A stretch of 11,279 nt of DNA from assembly GCA_041595355.1 (NCBI GenBank), contig JBFHKO010000072.1, positions 1 to 11,279 of the forward strand, given 5' to 3'. The notes under the pieces are model-generated. The model saw nothing but the letters and a program-made list of their open reading frames with translations, searched no databases and was not told where the DNA came from. Numbering within the stretch: the stretch's first letter is position 1; every line of letters begins with the position of its first letter. The position numbers and the translations under genes were made by a program. The stretch comes from JBFHKO01 sp041595355. Its GTDB lineage: Bacteria > Pseudomonadota > Gammaproteobacteria > Enterobacterales > Aeromonadaceae. Shown piece by piece: positions 1 to 9,440 of the stretch.

Positions 1-419
<419 letters not shown>

Positions 420-456
420 AAGTTTGTTGCTCAATGAATTCTGAATTAACTGTTGC

Positions 457-472
457 CGAACCTCTCGGTTCG
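457..472 (-). other. Leader hairpin between boxA and 16S
   Basis: CGAACC and GGTTCG form a perfect 6-bp stem around a 4-nt loop. There is no following U-tract, so it is not a terminator. It is probably part of the folded pre-16S leader that helps 16S assembly or processing. Confidence 0.5.
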
Positions 473-555
473 TCTTGGTCACTTCTTCAGTCATCGTCAG
501 TCAATTTCTTCATCGACTTCGATGCCTGCGAGTGCCCACACAGATTGCTTGATTT

Positions 556-569
556 GATTGTTAAAGAGC
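556..569 (-). promoter_or_regulatory. boxA antitermination element of rrn leader
   Basis: The minus strand reads GCTCTTTAACAATC, which matches the enterobacterial rrn boxA. As RNA it binds the NusB/NusE (S10) complex that makes rRNA transcription resistant to Rho. It lies about 140 nt upstream of mature 16S and just after the boxB-like hairpin, the usual rrn order. Confidence 0.9.
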
Positions 570-571
570 GT

Positions 572-585
572 GGTGATTTCTCACC
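572..585 (-). promoter_or_regulatory. boxB-like hairpin of rrn leader
   Basis: The minus strand reads GGTGA-GAAA-TCACC, a 5-bp stem closed by a GNRA-type tetraloop. It sits 2 nt upstream of boxA in the transcript, the position of boxB in E. coli rrn leaders. Confidence 0.7.
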
Positions 586-598
586 GAAGAGGCTGCGC

Positions 599-626
599 AT
601 TCTACGCAGGCCGCATTGAAAGTCAA
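599..626 (-). promoter_or_regulatory. rrn P2 promoter
   Basis: On the minus strand the -35 is TTGACT (621-626), the spacer is 16 bp and the -10 is TAGAAT (599-604), followed by GCGCAGCC. Sequence, spacing and position just upstream of boxB match an rrn P2 promoter (E. coli rrnB P2 also has CTTGACT and a 16-bp spacer). Expected start is near 590-593. Confidence 0.85.
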
Positions 627-725
627 GCGGCTTTCGCTTTTCTTTCGCGGCAGACCATGTTGCCACCGTCTTGCCTCTGGCACTGACCGGCCGCATCGCG
701 TCGGGCCCCGTGCTGTGTGGGCCGC

Positions 726-753
726 ATTATAGGCATGCCGGCGCGGCTGACAA
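726..753 (-). promoter_or_regulatory. rrn P1 promoter
   Basis: On the minus strand the -35 is TTGTCA (748-753), the spacer is 16 bp and the -10 is TATAAT (726-731). The -35, the spacer length and the -10 are the same as in E. coli rrnB P1, including the flanking TTGTCAG and TATAATGCG. The discriminator GCGGCCC is GC-rich, as expected for a growth-rate- and ppGpp/DksA-controlled promoter. The likely start is A718. It is 122 bp upstream of P2. Confidence 0.92.
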
Positions 754-754
754 G

Positions 755-811
755 GTTTTTTCGGCCAATCCGCACTGACTGCCGAACAAAGCGGCAATCG
801 GATTGTTTTTT
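755..811 (-). promoter_or_regulatory. Upstream activating region of rrn P1 (A-tracts and inverted repeat)
   Basis: An A6 tract on the minus strand (756-761) lies at about -38 to -43 relative to A718, where the proximal UP-element subsite sits. A second A6 tract (806-811) is 50 bp further up, close to five helical turns. Between them is an inverted repeat, CAATCCG (766-772) and CGGATTG (799-805), with an inner GCCG/CGGC pair. Fis sites are expected here by analogy with E. coli, but I cannot point to one with confidence. On the plus strand the repeat is followed directly by T6, so it might also stop rightward transcription. Confidence 0.5.
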
Positions 812-834
812 GCTCCAGCCGGCTGCAATCGAGG

Positions 835-1368
835 CTAGATGCCGGCTCCCTGCCCCAGAAATCGATCCGCAAACGCATCCACCTGCTGCCAGTCGGTGAA
901 TTCGAGATCCCGCGACTTGTCCCGGCTACCGCCGGTGAGCGTCATGATGAACTGGATGATGAGGGTCTGCCACCAGTTGTAACGGGAGTAACGCAATGCG
1001 CCCGCGAACACCGCCAGCTGTTGCGGCTGCCAGGGTGACTGCCGCAGCCACGTTTGCATGTAGGGATTGGTCGCCGGCGTATTCTTGGCCGCCTTTCTGG
1101 CTGTCAGGTTCACGCCGAAGAACGCCGCATCGGCCAGGACCAGCTGCTCCTTGTGGGCATGAATGAATGCCATCAGGGTGGGATGGAAATGCCCATAGCG
1201 AATGGAAGCACCCATCAACACCTTGTCATATTTGCTCAGGTTCTTTTTTGGATAACCATGCAGATCGCACCACTCGACCTGATAGTGCGGGGCCCGCCGC
1301 AGCATGGCCTCGATAATCTTGCGCGTTTGTCCCTCGTGACTGGAATAAAGCACCAGCAATGTGGCCAT
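835..1368 (-). CDS. hemG: Menaquinone-dependent protoporphyrinogen IX dehydrogenase HemG
   Basis: The 177-aa protein (E. coli HemG has 181) oxidises protoporphyrinogen IX to protoporphyrin IX in haem synthesis, passing electrons through FMN to quinone at the inner membrane. The N-terminal LLVLYSSHEGQT (residues 4-15) is the flavodoxin phosphate-binding loop for FMN. GASIRYG (53-59) is a second flavin-contact segment. The loop at about 131-155 (NWWQTLIIQF, then TGGSRDKSRD) is the long-chain flavodoxin insert typical of HemG. The ATG at 1368 is chosen because AAGGAA lies 7-8 nt upstream; a TTG in frame at 1386 gives an unlikely Arg/Lys-rich extension. It lies 52 bp after yigZ on the same strand, probably one transcript, and directly precedes the rrn promoters, as in E. 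coli. Parts of the gene (for example 1201-1260, 40% GC) are poorer in GC than the neighbours. Confidence 0.95.
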   Translation of the reverse strand: MATLLVLYSSHEGQTRKIIEAMLRRAPHYQVEWCDLHGYPKKNLSKYDKVLMGASIRYGHFHPTLMAFIHAHKEQLVLADAAFFGVNLTARKAAKNTPATNPYMQTWLRQSPWQPQQLAVFAGALRYSRYNWWQTLIIQFIMTLTGGSRDKSRDLEFTDWQQVDAFADRFLGQGAGI

Positions 1369-1420
1369 GTTGCGTTTCCTTCTCAATCATGTCATTCGTT
1401 GTTCGGCTAAGCCTGTGTCG

Positions 1421-2059
1421 TTATTGCACCTCGTCCGGCGCCTGCCGGTCACGCTCGAGGCACACCCTTCCCTGAGTGTGCTGCTGCAGCTCCTGCTCCA
1501 GTCTGGTCAGCGATTGCTGCTCGCACACCACCGCCAGACGGATCTGAGCCCCATAGTCGGCCTGCTCGATATGCGCGCCGAACTGGCTCAGCAGCCACTG
1601 CACCACCGGCAGCTCGTCATACTGGCATGTCAGGCACGTGGCCACCACGGGAATTCGCAGCCGTCGCGACAGCAGCTTGAGCGCCTGGCTCACCCCGCCG
1701 CCATAGGCGCGCACCAGGCCCCCGGTGCCCAGTTTGATGCCGCCGGAGTAGCGCACCACCACGGCCGTCACCTCCCCCAGCCCGCTGCCCAGCAATTGGG
1801 CCAGCATGGGCTTGCCGGCGGTGCCTGCGGGCTCACCGTCATCGCTGCAACCGAACGCCTGGCTGTCATCGGGTGCGCCCGCCACCGCGGCCCAGCAATG
1901 GTGGCGAGCCTGGGGATGACGCAGGCGCATCTCGCCGACAAACTCCCGCGCCGCCGCCAGCCCCCGGGTATGCCGCAGCAGGGTGATGAAACGGCTCTTT
2001 TTTATCTCTTCCTCCCACTGCGCCGCCGCGGCCGGAATGGGATAGGCCTGTTCTGCCAT
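1421..2059 (-). CDS. yigZ: IMPACT-family protein YigZ
   Basis: The 212-aa protein (E. coli YigZ has 204) belongs to the UPF0029/IMPACT family. The N-terminal domain has the family signature SDDGEPAGTAGKPML (72-86), preceded by ARHHC (51-55) and GAPDDSQ (61-67), and followed by VVVRYSGGIKLGTGGLVRAY (100-119). The C-terminal ferredoxin-like domain (about 140-205) is more variable. The molecular role is not settled; the eukaryotic relative IMPACT regulates Gcn2, and the bacterial protein may bind nucleic acid or nucleotides. The ATG at 2059 is preferred because the distance to EEIKKSRF matches E. coli YigZ. ATGs at 2065 and 2074 and a TTG at 2080 are also in frame, and the best Shine-Dalgarno-like sequence (GGGGAAGG, complement of 2091-2098) serves these longer forms and is buried in a hairpin. 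It is followed by hemG; trkH, which separates the two in E. coli, is missing. Confidence 0.93.
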   Translation of the reverse strand: MAEQAYPIPAAAAQWEEEIKKSRFITLLRHTRGLAAAREFVGEMRLRHPQARHHCWAAVAGAPDDSQAFGCSDDGEPAGTAGKPMLAQLLGSGLGEVTAVVVRYSGGIKLGTGGLVRAYGGGVSQALKLLSRRLRIPVVATCLTCQYDELPVVQWLLSQFGAHIEQADYGAQIRLAVVCEQQSLTRLEQELQQHTQGRVCLERDRQAPDEVQ

Positions 2060-2083
2060 GGGCATCTCTCGCATCGTCAATCG

Positions 2084-2128
2084 GCCGTGGCCTTCCCCGT
2101 GGCATCAGCCTGCCAGGAAGGCCACGGC
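2084..2128. repeat. 13-bp perfect inverted repeat with nested stem in yigZ leader
   Basis: GCCGTGGCCTTCC (2084-2096) and GGAAGGCCACGGC (2116-2128) are perfect inverted copies. Inside the 19-nt loop a second pair, TGGCA (2100-2104) and TGCCA (2111-2115), extends the stem after a 3-nt bulge, leaving a 6-nt loop. Neither strand shows a T-tract after it, so it is not an intrinsic terminator. In a yigZ transcript it would sit just upstream of the start and hide the GGAAGG ribosome-binding sequence. It could instead be a REP-like palindrome. Confidence 0.75.
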
Positions 2129-2133
2129 GCGGT

Positions 2134-2143
2134 AAACCGGTTT
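2134..2143. promoter_or_regulatory. Candidate operator overlapping the fadB -35
   Basis: AAACCGGTTT is a perfect 10-bp palindrome that covers the first two bases of the predicted fadB -35. The extended form TAAAC-CG-GTTTG resembles the reported PsrA box (C/G AAAC, 2-4 nt, GTTT G/C), except for the first base. PsrA is a TetR-family repressor of beta-oxidation genes in several gammaproteobacteria. No good FadR-type site (AACTGGTNNGACC-like) was seen in the gap. The assignment to PsrA is an inference. Confidence 0.4.
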
Positions 2144-2170
2144 GATAAATGTCGGCCCGCTAACCATAGT
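2142..2170 (+). promoter_or_regulatory. Predicted fadBA promoter
   Basis: The -35 is TTGATA (2142-2147, 5 of 6 to consensus), the spacer is 17 bp and the -10 is CATAGT (2165-2170, 4 of 6). The start would fall near 2176-2178, giving a leader of about 48 nt before the fadB ATG. It is the best-spaced pair in the divergent gap for the plus strand. Confidence 0.5.
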
Positions 2171-2224
2171 TTTTTTACCCCCGTCCGGATTTTGCCCGGA
2201 TCAGCGGCCGACAGGGAGCCGAGC

Positions 2225-5541
<3,317 letters not shown>

Positions 5542-5686
5542 ATGCCAAGAGCCCCAGCTGCAGCCCTGAGCGCTGGCAGGCCGTATGCCGCCCGCCGCAT
5601 GACTCACATCTCACCGGCCCGCGCCTTGCTTTTTGAAGCCCGACTGTGTTCAATTTCCCGACTTTAGCTGCGGACACTGAGAATTC
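5542..5686 (+). other. Intergenic gap before the two-component operon
   Basis: No gene is seen here. A short inverted pair (CCAGC / GCTGG near 5554-5577) has no T-run and is not a convincing fadA terminator. A weak promoter-like pair, TTGCTT (5626-5631), 17 bp, TTCAAT (5649-5654), could start the downstream operon, but the match is poor (3 of 6 and 4 of 6). The response regulator may have its own operator in this stretch; no clear direct repeats were found. Confidence 0.3.
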
Positions 5687-6403
5687 ATGAGCAAAGGCAA
5701 GCAAATCCTCATCGTGGATGACGACCAGGATATCCGTGAATTGCTGACCGAATACCTGATGCGTGCCGGCTTCGATGTGCTGGCCGCGGCCGAAGGGGAA
5801 GCGATGTATCGGCATCTGGCGCAGCAGCAACCGGATCTCATCATCCTCGACATCATGATGCCGGGCGATGACGGTTTCAGCCTCTGCCAGCAGATACGCC
5901 GCAAGTCCCAGGTCCCCATCATCATGCTGACGGCAGCCTCGGACGAGGCCGATCGCGTCATCGGCCTGGAGCTGGGGGCCGATGACTACATCGCCAAGCC
6001 CTTCAGCCCCCGCGAGCTGATGGCACGCATCAAGGCGCTGCTGCGGCGCGCCGAATTCCGCCAGCCGGAAAAAGAGAGTGGGAGGCGCCTGCACTTCGCC
6101 GACTGGACCCTGGATACCCTGAGCCAGCAACTGGTCAACGACCAGGGCCAGGAGATGGATCTGACCGGCAGTGATTTCATCCTGCTGTCGCTGTTCCTGC
6201 AGCATCCGGGGCAGATACTGGACCGGGACACCATCAGCGATGCCACCCGCGGCCGGGAAACCCTGCCCATGGAGCGCGGCATCGACGTGCAGATAAGCCG
6301 CCTGCGCCAGAAACTGGGCGATAACGGCAAGAGCCCACGCATCATCAAGACCATTCGCGGCAGTGGCTACATGCTGATTGCCGAAGTGAGCCATGAAGAG
6401 TAA
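5687..6403 (+). CDS. OmpR-family response regulator, GltR-like
   Basis: The 238-aa protein has a receiver domain (about 5-120) and a winged-helix DNA-binding domain (about 135-233). The phospho-acceptor is Asp55 (LIILDIMMPG), the acidic pocket is Asp11-Asp13, and the switch residues are Thr82 and Lys104 (KPFSPRE). The C-terminal part has the recognition-helix region DVQISRLRQKLGD and the wing hairpin IIKTIRGSGYML. The receiver, especially TAASDEADRVIGLELGADDY, closely resembles Pseudomonas GltR, which with the kinase GtrS controls glucose uptake and catabolism. The ATG at 5687 has only a weak GAGA upstream. The gene overlaps the kinase gene by 11 nt, so the two are a cognate pair. The target genes are not known; autoregulation of this operon is plausible. 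Confidence 0.88.
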   Translation: MSKGKQILIVDDDQDIRELLTEYLMRAGFDVLAAAEGEAMYRHLAQQQPDLIILDIMMPGDDGFSLCQQIRRKSQVPIIMLTAASDEADRVIGLELGADDYIAKPFSPRELMARIKALLRRAEFRQPEKESGRRLHFADWTLDTLSQQLVNDQGQEMDLTGSDFILLSLFLQHPGQILDRDTISDATRGRETLPMERGIDVQISRLRQKLGDNGKSPRIIKTIRGSGYMLIAEVSHEE

Positions 6404-7856
6404 GCACCTGCTCACCTGGCTGGCACCACGCTCGCTGCTCTCCCGGATGCTGCTGCTGTTGCTGCTGGCCATCGTGCTGGCCCAGAGCCTCATCTCCGGC
6501 CTCTGGGTGCAGCAGATGCAGCAACGGGAACTGGAGGGCGTGCTCAGCGCCACCCGCAACCTGGCACTCTCGGCCGCCTCCACCGTCAACTTTTTCCGCT
6601 CCCTGCCGCTGGAATACCGTCACATCGCGCTGGATCAGCTGCGCAACATGGGCGGCAGCCGTTTTTTCGTCTCCCTGAATCGGGAGAAGATCCGCCTCAA
6701 GCGGCTCCCAGATAGCCAGAACAAGAACATGGTGATCAACGAGGTGCGCAACGTGCTGCACCACAAGCTGGGTTACGGCATGCAGATCAGGGTCGATTTC
6801 TCCCGCCCCGAAGAGCTGCATGTGTTCAACAATGAGACCCTGCTGTCGGATATTCCCGCCTCCTGGGCTCGCTACACCCTGCTGCTGGAACCCATCAGCG
6901 CCCCCGTGCTGGTGACCCAGATAGAGATTGCCCAGGGTGAATGGCTCTATCTGGCTGCCCTGCTGCCCGCCCCCTACATGATGCTGGAAGAGAGCCTGCT
7001 GCCGCCCAACCAGATCCGCTTCATCCTCATCCTGACGGTCATCCTGTTCCTGTTCACCTTTGCCCTGGTGCGCTGGCAGACCCGCCCCCTGCGCCACCTG
7101 GCCGCCGCCGCCGTGACGCTGGGGCGGGATATCGATCAGCCGCCGCTGCCCGAGGTAGGTGCCAGCGAGATAGTAGCGGTGACCCGGGCCATCAACACCA
7201 TGCAGCACCGTATCCGCCGCTATATCGATGACAGGGAGCGACTGTTCAGCTCCATTTCCCACGACCTCAAGACCCCCATCACCCGCCTGCGGCTGCGGGT
7301 GGAGCTGCTGGAGGACGAGACCCAGATCGCCAAGTTCAGCAAGGATCTGGACGACCTGGAGCTGATGGTCAAGGGAGCCCTGCAGACAGTCAAGGACACC
7401 GACATTCACGAAAACATCGAGCCCATCGATATCAACCAGCTGCTGATGTACATGGCCGACGGCTACAACCTGACCCAGACCCGCATGCACATAGAGGGGC
7501 GCTGCAAGAAACCCTATCGCGGCAAACCGCTGGCCCTCAAACGCTGTATCGGCAACCTGGTGGACAACGCCATCAAATATGGCCAGCGGGTACGGGTCAT
7601 CGTCATGGACGACATGCTGGCGGCCGACAAGTCCGAACTGCTGGTGCTCTACTTCATCGACTCAGGCCCGGGCCTGCCGGAAGAGCAACTGGAACGGATC
7701 TTCGAACCCTACTATCGTCTGTCTCAGGATACCAGCGGCAGCGGTCTCGGCCTCGGCATCGCCCGCAGCATAGCCCGCGCCCATGGCGGCGACCTGGTAC
7801 TGGAAAATAGTCCCCAAGGCGGCCTGCAGGCGATCCTCTCCCTACCGAGGCATTGA
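6393..7856 (+). CDS. Membrane sensor histidine kinase, GtrS-like
   Basis: The 487-aa inner-membrane kinase has a first membrane helix at about 16-37, a periplasmic domain of about 170 residues (38-207), a second helix at about 208-226 and a HAMP linker (227-280). The HisKA domain has phospho-acceptor His290 (FSSISHDLKTPITRLR). The catalytic ATPase domain shows the N box NLVDNAIKYG (388-397), the G1 box DSGPGLP (423-429), the F box RIFEPYYR (435-442) and the G2 box GSGLGLGIA (449-457), so it looks fully active. It begins inside the last codons of the response-regulator gene and ends 1 nt before the sugar-binding-protein gene. Order and similarity suggest the Pseudomonas GltR/GtrS type. The periplasmic domain has no family that I recognise by eye. 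Its ligand, and whether the neighbouring binding protein delivers it, are unknown. Confidence 0.88.
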   Translation: MKSKHLLTWLAPRSLLSRMLLLLLLAIVLAQSLISGLWVQQMQQRELEGVLSATRNLALSAASTVNFFRSLPLEYRHIALDQLRNMGGSRFFVSLNREKIRLKRLPDSQNKNMVINEVRNVLHHKLGYGMQIRVDFSRPEELHVFNNETLLSDIPASWARYTLLLEPISAPVLVTQIEIAQGEWLYLAALLPAPYMMLEESLLPPNQIRFILILTVILFLFTFALVRWQTRPLRHLAAAAVTLGRDIDQPPLPEVGASEIVAVTRAINTMQHRIRRYIDDRERLFSSISHDLKTPITRLRLRVELLEDETQIAKFSKDLDDLELMVKGALQTVKDTDIHENIEPIDINQLLMYMADGYNLTQTRMHIEGRCKKPYRGKPLALKRCIGNLVDNAIKYGQRVRVIVMDDMLAADKSELLVLYFIDSGPGLPEEQLERIFEPYYRLSQDTSGSGLGLGIARSIARAHGGDLVLENSPQGGLQAILSLPRH

Positions 7857-7857
7857 C

Positions 7858-9099
7858 ATGAAGACCCGCACACTGTTGCTGCTGAGCCTGCTGTTCCCCT
7901 CTTGCGGCTGGGCCGCTCGCATCGAAGTCATGCACTGGTGGACGGCCGAGGGGGAAATCCGGGCCGCCCAGGTGATGCGCGCTCACTGGCAGGGGCTCGG
8001 CCACCAGTGGCAGGATTTCGCCATCCCGGGCGGCGGCGGTCAGTCGGCCATGATGGTGCTCAAGAGCCGCGCCCTGGCCGCCACCCCACCCGGCGCTGTC
8101 CAGCTGAAGGGACAGGACCTCAAGGAGTGGGCCCGGCTCGGCTTCCTCGGGGATCTCGATGCCCTGGCCCGCCAGCAGCAGTGGGAACGACAGCTCCCCG
8201 CCTTTGTCCGCCAGACCATCCGCTATCAGGATCACTACGTGGCCGTGCCGGTGGGCATCCACAGGGTGAACTGGCTGTGGCTCAACCCCCGACTGCTGGC
8301 CAGCCAGGGGCTGACCCCACCCCGCAACTGGAACGAGTTCATCACGGTGGCGCGCCGGCTGCAGCAGGCCGGCATCCCCCCCCTGGCCATCGGCGACGAT
8401 CCCTGGCAGCTGGCCATCCTCTTCGAGGCCATCGCCCTGGGTGAAGGCGGCAGCGACTTCTTCCGCCAGGCCTTCGTCGAACTGGACCCGGCCACCCTGC
8501 AGGGCGAGACCATGCGCAGGGTGCTGCACCGGTTCCACTCCCTGCGCACCTTCGTGCCGGCCAACTTTGTCGGCCTGAAATGGAATCAGGCCACCCGCAT
8601 GCTGATGGAGGGCAAGGCCGCCATGCAGCTGATGGGGGACTGGGCCAAGGGCGAGCTGACCGCCAGCGGCCTGACCCCGGGAGATGATATCCTCTGCCTG
8701 GCGGCGCCGGGCACCGTGGGCAAGTTCAACTACAATCTGGACTCCATCGCCATGTTCAAGCTCAACTCGGCGCCAGAGCAGGAGGCCCAGCAGCAACTGG
8801 CGCGGATGCTGATGACACCGGCATTCCAGCAGGAGTTCAATCAGCTGAAAGGCTCCATACCGGCTCTGCTGGGGCCGGAGCTGCAGCAGTTCGATACCTG
8901 TGCCCGTAACGCCGCCGAGGCGCTGGCCCAGGCCACCCGGCATGACAACCTGGTCCCCAGCATGTCGGGAGGCATGTCGATATCCAACCCGGTGCAACAG
9001 GCTATCTTCGAGGTGCTGGCCGGCTTCTTCAACGACGAGCAGGCCGACCCGGCCAAGACGGCCTCCCAGCTGACGCGCGCCATCCAGGCGGCACGCTGA
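7858..9099 (+). CDS. Periplasmic sugar-binding protein (family 1 SBP, GltB-like), no transporter genes nearby
   Basis: The 413-aa protein has a Sec signal peptide (KTR, then LLLLSLLFP, with cleavage likely near GWAA-RIEV at 20/21). It is a family 1 extracellular solute-binding protein. It resembles the Pseudomonas glucose-binding protein GltB in several blocks: EVMHWWTAEGE (23-33), PGGGGQSAMMVLKSR (57-71), HRVNWLW (135-141), QLMGDWAKGE (257-266) and LCLAAPG (279-285). Aromatic residues Trp27 and Trp28 lie where sugar-stacking residues occur in that family. Cys280 and Cys348 are the only cysteines of the mature protein and probably form the disulfide seen in GltB-like proteins. It starts 1 nt after the kinase stop, with GAGG 7 nt upstream, so it is translated with the kinase. 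No permease, ATPase or porin follows, so it may serve the kinase as a ligand-presenting protein or a transporter encoded elsewhere. The sugar is not known. Confidence 0.88.
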   Translation: MKTRTLLLLSLLFPSCGWAARIEVMHWWTAEGEIRAAQVMRAHWQGLGHQWQDFAIPGGGGQSAMMVLKSRALAATPPGAVQLKGQDLKEWARLGFLGDLDALARQQQWERQLPAFVRQTIRYQDHYVAVPVGIHRVNWLWLNPRLLASQGLTPPRNWNEFITVARRLQQAGIPPLAIGDDPWQLAILFEAIALGEGGSDFFRQAFVELDPATLQGETMRRVLHRFHSLRTFVPANFVGLKWNQATRMLMEGKAAMQLMGDWAKGELTASGLTPGDDILCLAAPGTVGKFNYNLDSIAMFKLNSAPEQEAQQQLARMLMTPAFQQEFNQLKGSIPALLGPELQQFDTCARNAAEALAQATRHDNLVPSMSGGMSISNPVQQAIFEVLAGFFNDEQADPAKTASQLTRAIQAAR

Positions 9100-9121
9100 T
9101 GACCCTGCTCCGGCGCGGCAT

Positions 9122-9129
9122 GCTAGACT
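9122..9129 (+). promoter_or_regulatory. Possible extended -10 promoter for the small membrane protein gene
   Basis: TGCTAGACT places a TG motif one base before TAGACT (4 of 6 to the -10 consensus), 31 nt upstream of the next ATG. No good -35 is present, as can be the case for extended -10 promoters. Confidence 0.3.
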
Positions 9130-9160
9130 GGCCACCTTACAAACGGCAGGAAAGGGTGAC

Positions 9161-9385
9161 ATGACAGGTCAGGGTTCAGCGGGCAACGTGATTGCCGCCT
9201 TGTGCAGTTTTTTTGTTCCGGGTCTGGGACAGCTGGTCCAGGGGCGCCTGCTGATGGCGCTGCTGCAGTTCGTGCTGGCCAGCGTGCTCTGGCTGATACT
9301 GCTGGGCTGGATCATCCACCTCTGGTCGGTGCTGGATGCCGCCGTCTGGACGCCGAAGGAGAACGGCCGGCCGGGGTCGGCTTGA
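9161..9385 (+). CDS. Small inner-membrane protein of unknown function
   Basis: The 74-aa protein is hydrophobic. It has a first segment at about 9-21 ([13 protein letters not shown]) ending in [10 protein letters not shown] (19-28), then a long apolar stretch at about 31-58 ([20 protein letters not shown]) and a short polar tail. The PGLGQL-x-x-G turn between two helices is seen in many tiny TM2-like or uncharacterised membrane proteins; I recognise no named family with a function. The start is supported by AGGAAAGGGTG directly upstream of the ATG. It is 61 bp after the sugar-binding-protein gene and 55 bp before tusA, with its stop codon inside the predicted tusA -35. Codon use looks like that of the neighbours, so it is probably a real gene. 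Confidence 0.75.
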   Translation: MTGQGSAGNVIAALCSFFVPGLGQLVQGRLLMALLQFVLASVLWLILLGWIIHLWSVLDAAVWTPKENGRPGSA

Positions 9386-9409
9386 CCGGATCGCCAGCAT
9401 GAGTATCAT
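9382..9409 (+). promoter_or_regulatory. Predicted tusA promoter
   Basis: The -35 is TTGACC (9382-9387, 5 of 6), the spacer is 16 bp and the -10 is TATCAT (9404-9409, 5 of 6). The expected start near 9416 leaves a leader of about 25 nt before the tusA ATG. The -35 overlaps the stop codon of the upstream small membrane protein gene. Confidence 0.6.
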
Positions 9410-9440
9410 GAGCCCATCTCAATCGCCGTCGAGGTCTGCC

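Larger units (their letters stand above)
420..598 (-). other. rrn operon transcribed leader (5' external spacer)
   Basis: This is the leader between the rrn P2 promoter and mature 16S. It has no protein gene. It contains a boxB-like hairpin, a boxA antitermination sequence and a second hairpin (CGAACC-TCTC-GGTTCG, 457-472). The stretch downstream of boxA (AATCTGTGTGGGCACTCG, complement of about 528-545) is nearly the same as the E. coli rrn leader. The 16S-proximal part should pair with the 16S-23S spacer to form the RNase III processing stem, but the partner lies outside the window. Confidence 0.85.

Noticed and set aside
1369..1386. TTG start of hemG at 1386
   Set aside because: It adds RRKRN before the flavodoxin strand and lies upstream of the AAGGAA that serves the ATG at 1368.
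1361..2224. In-frame upward extension of fadB by 288 codons
   Set aside because: The extension runs antisense through yigZ and the intergenic promoter, shows no family similarity, and FadB homologues start at the MLF with a good Shine-Dalgarno at 2225.
5542..5686. fadA intrinsic terminator
   Set aside because: The inverted pairs are short and not followed by a T-run; the only T5 run (about 5630-5634) lacks a proper stem.
7858..7920. Lipoprotein signal at Cys16 of the sugar-binding protein
   Set aside because: The residues before the cysteine (LFPS) do not fit a lipobox, and an ordinary signal-peptidase I site follows at about 20.
7654..9162. 502-codon open frame antisense to the sugar-binding protein gene
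   Set aside because: It is a shadow of the real gene, with no recognisable domain, and covers parts of two clear genes.
9336..9440. Longer tusA start
   Set aside because: It would add an Arg-rich stretch overlapping the previous gene; the ATG at 9441 has a Shine-Dalgarno and gives the exact family length.
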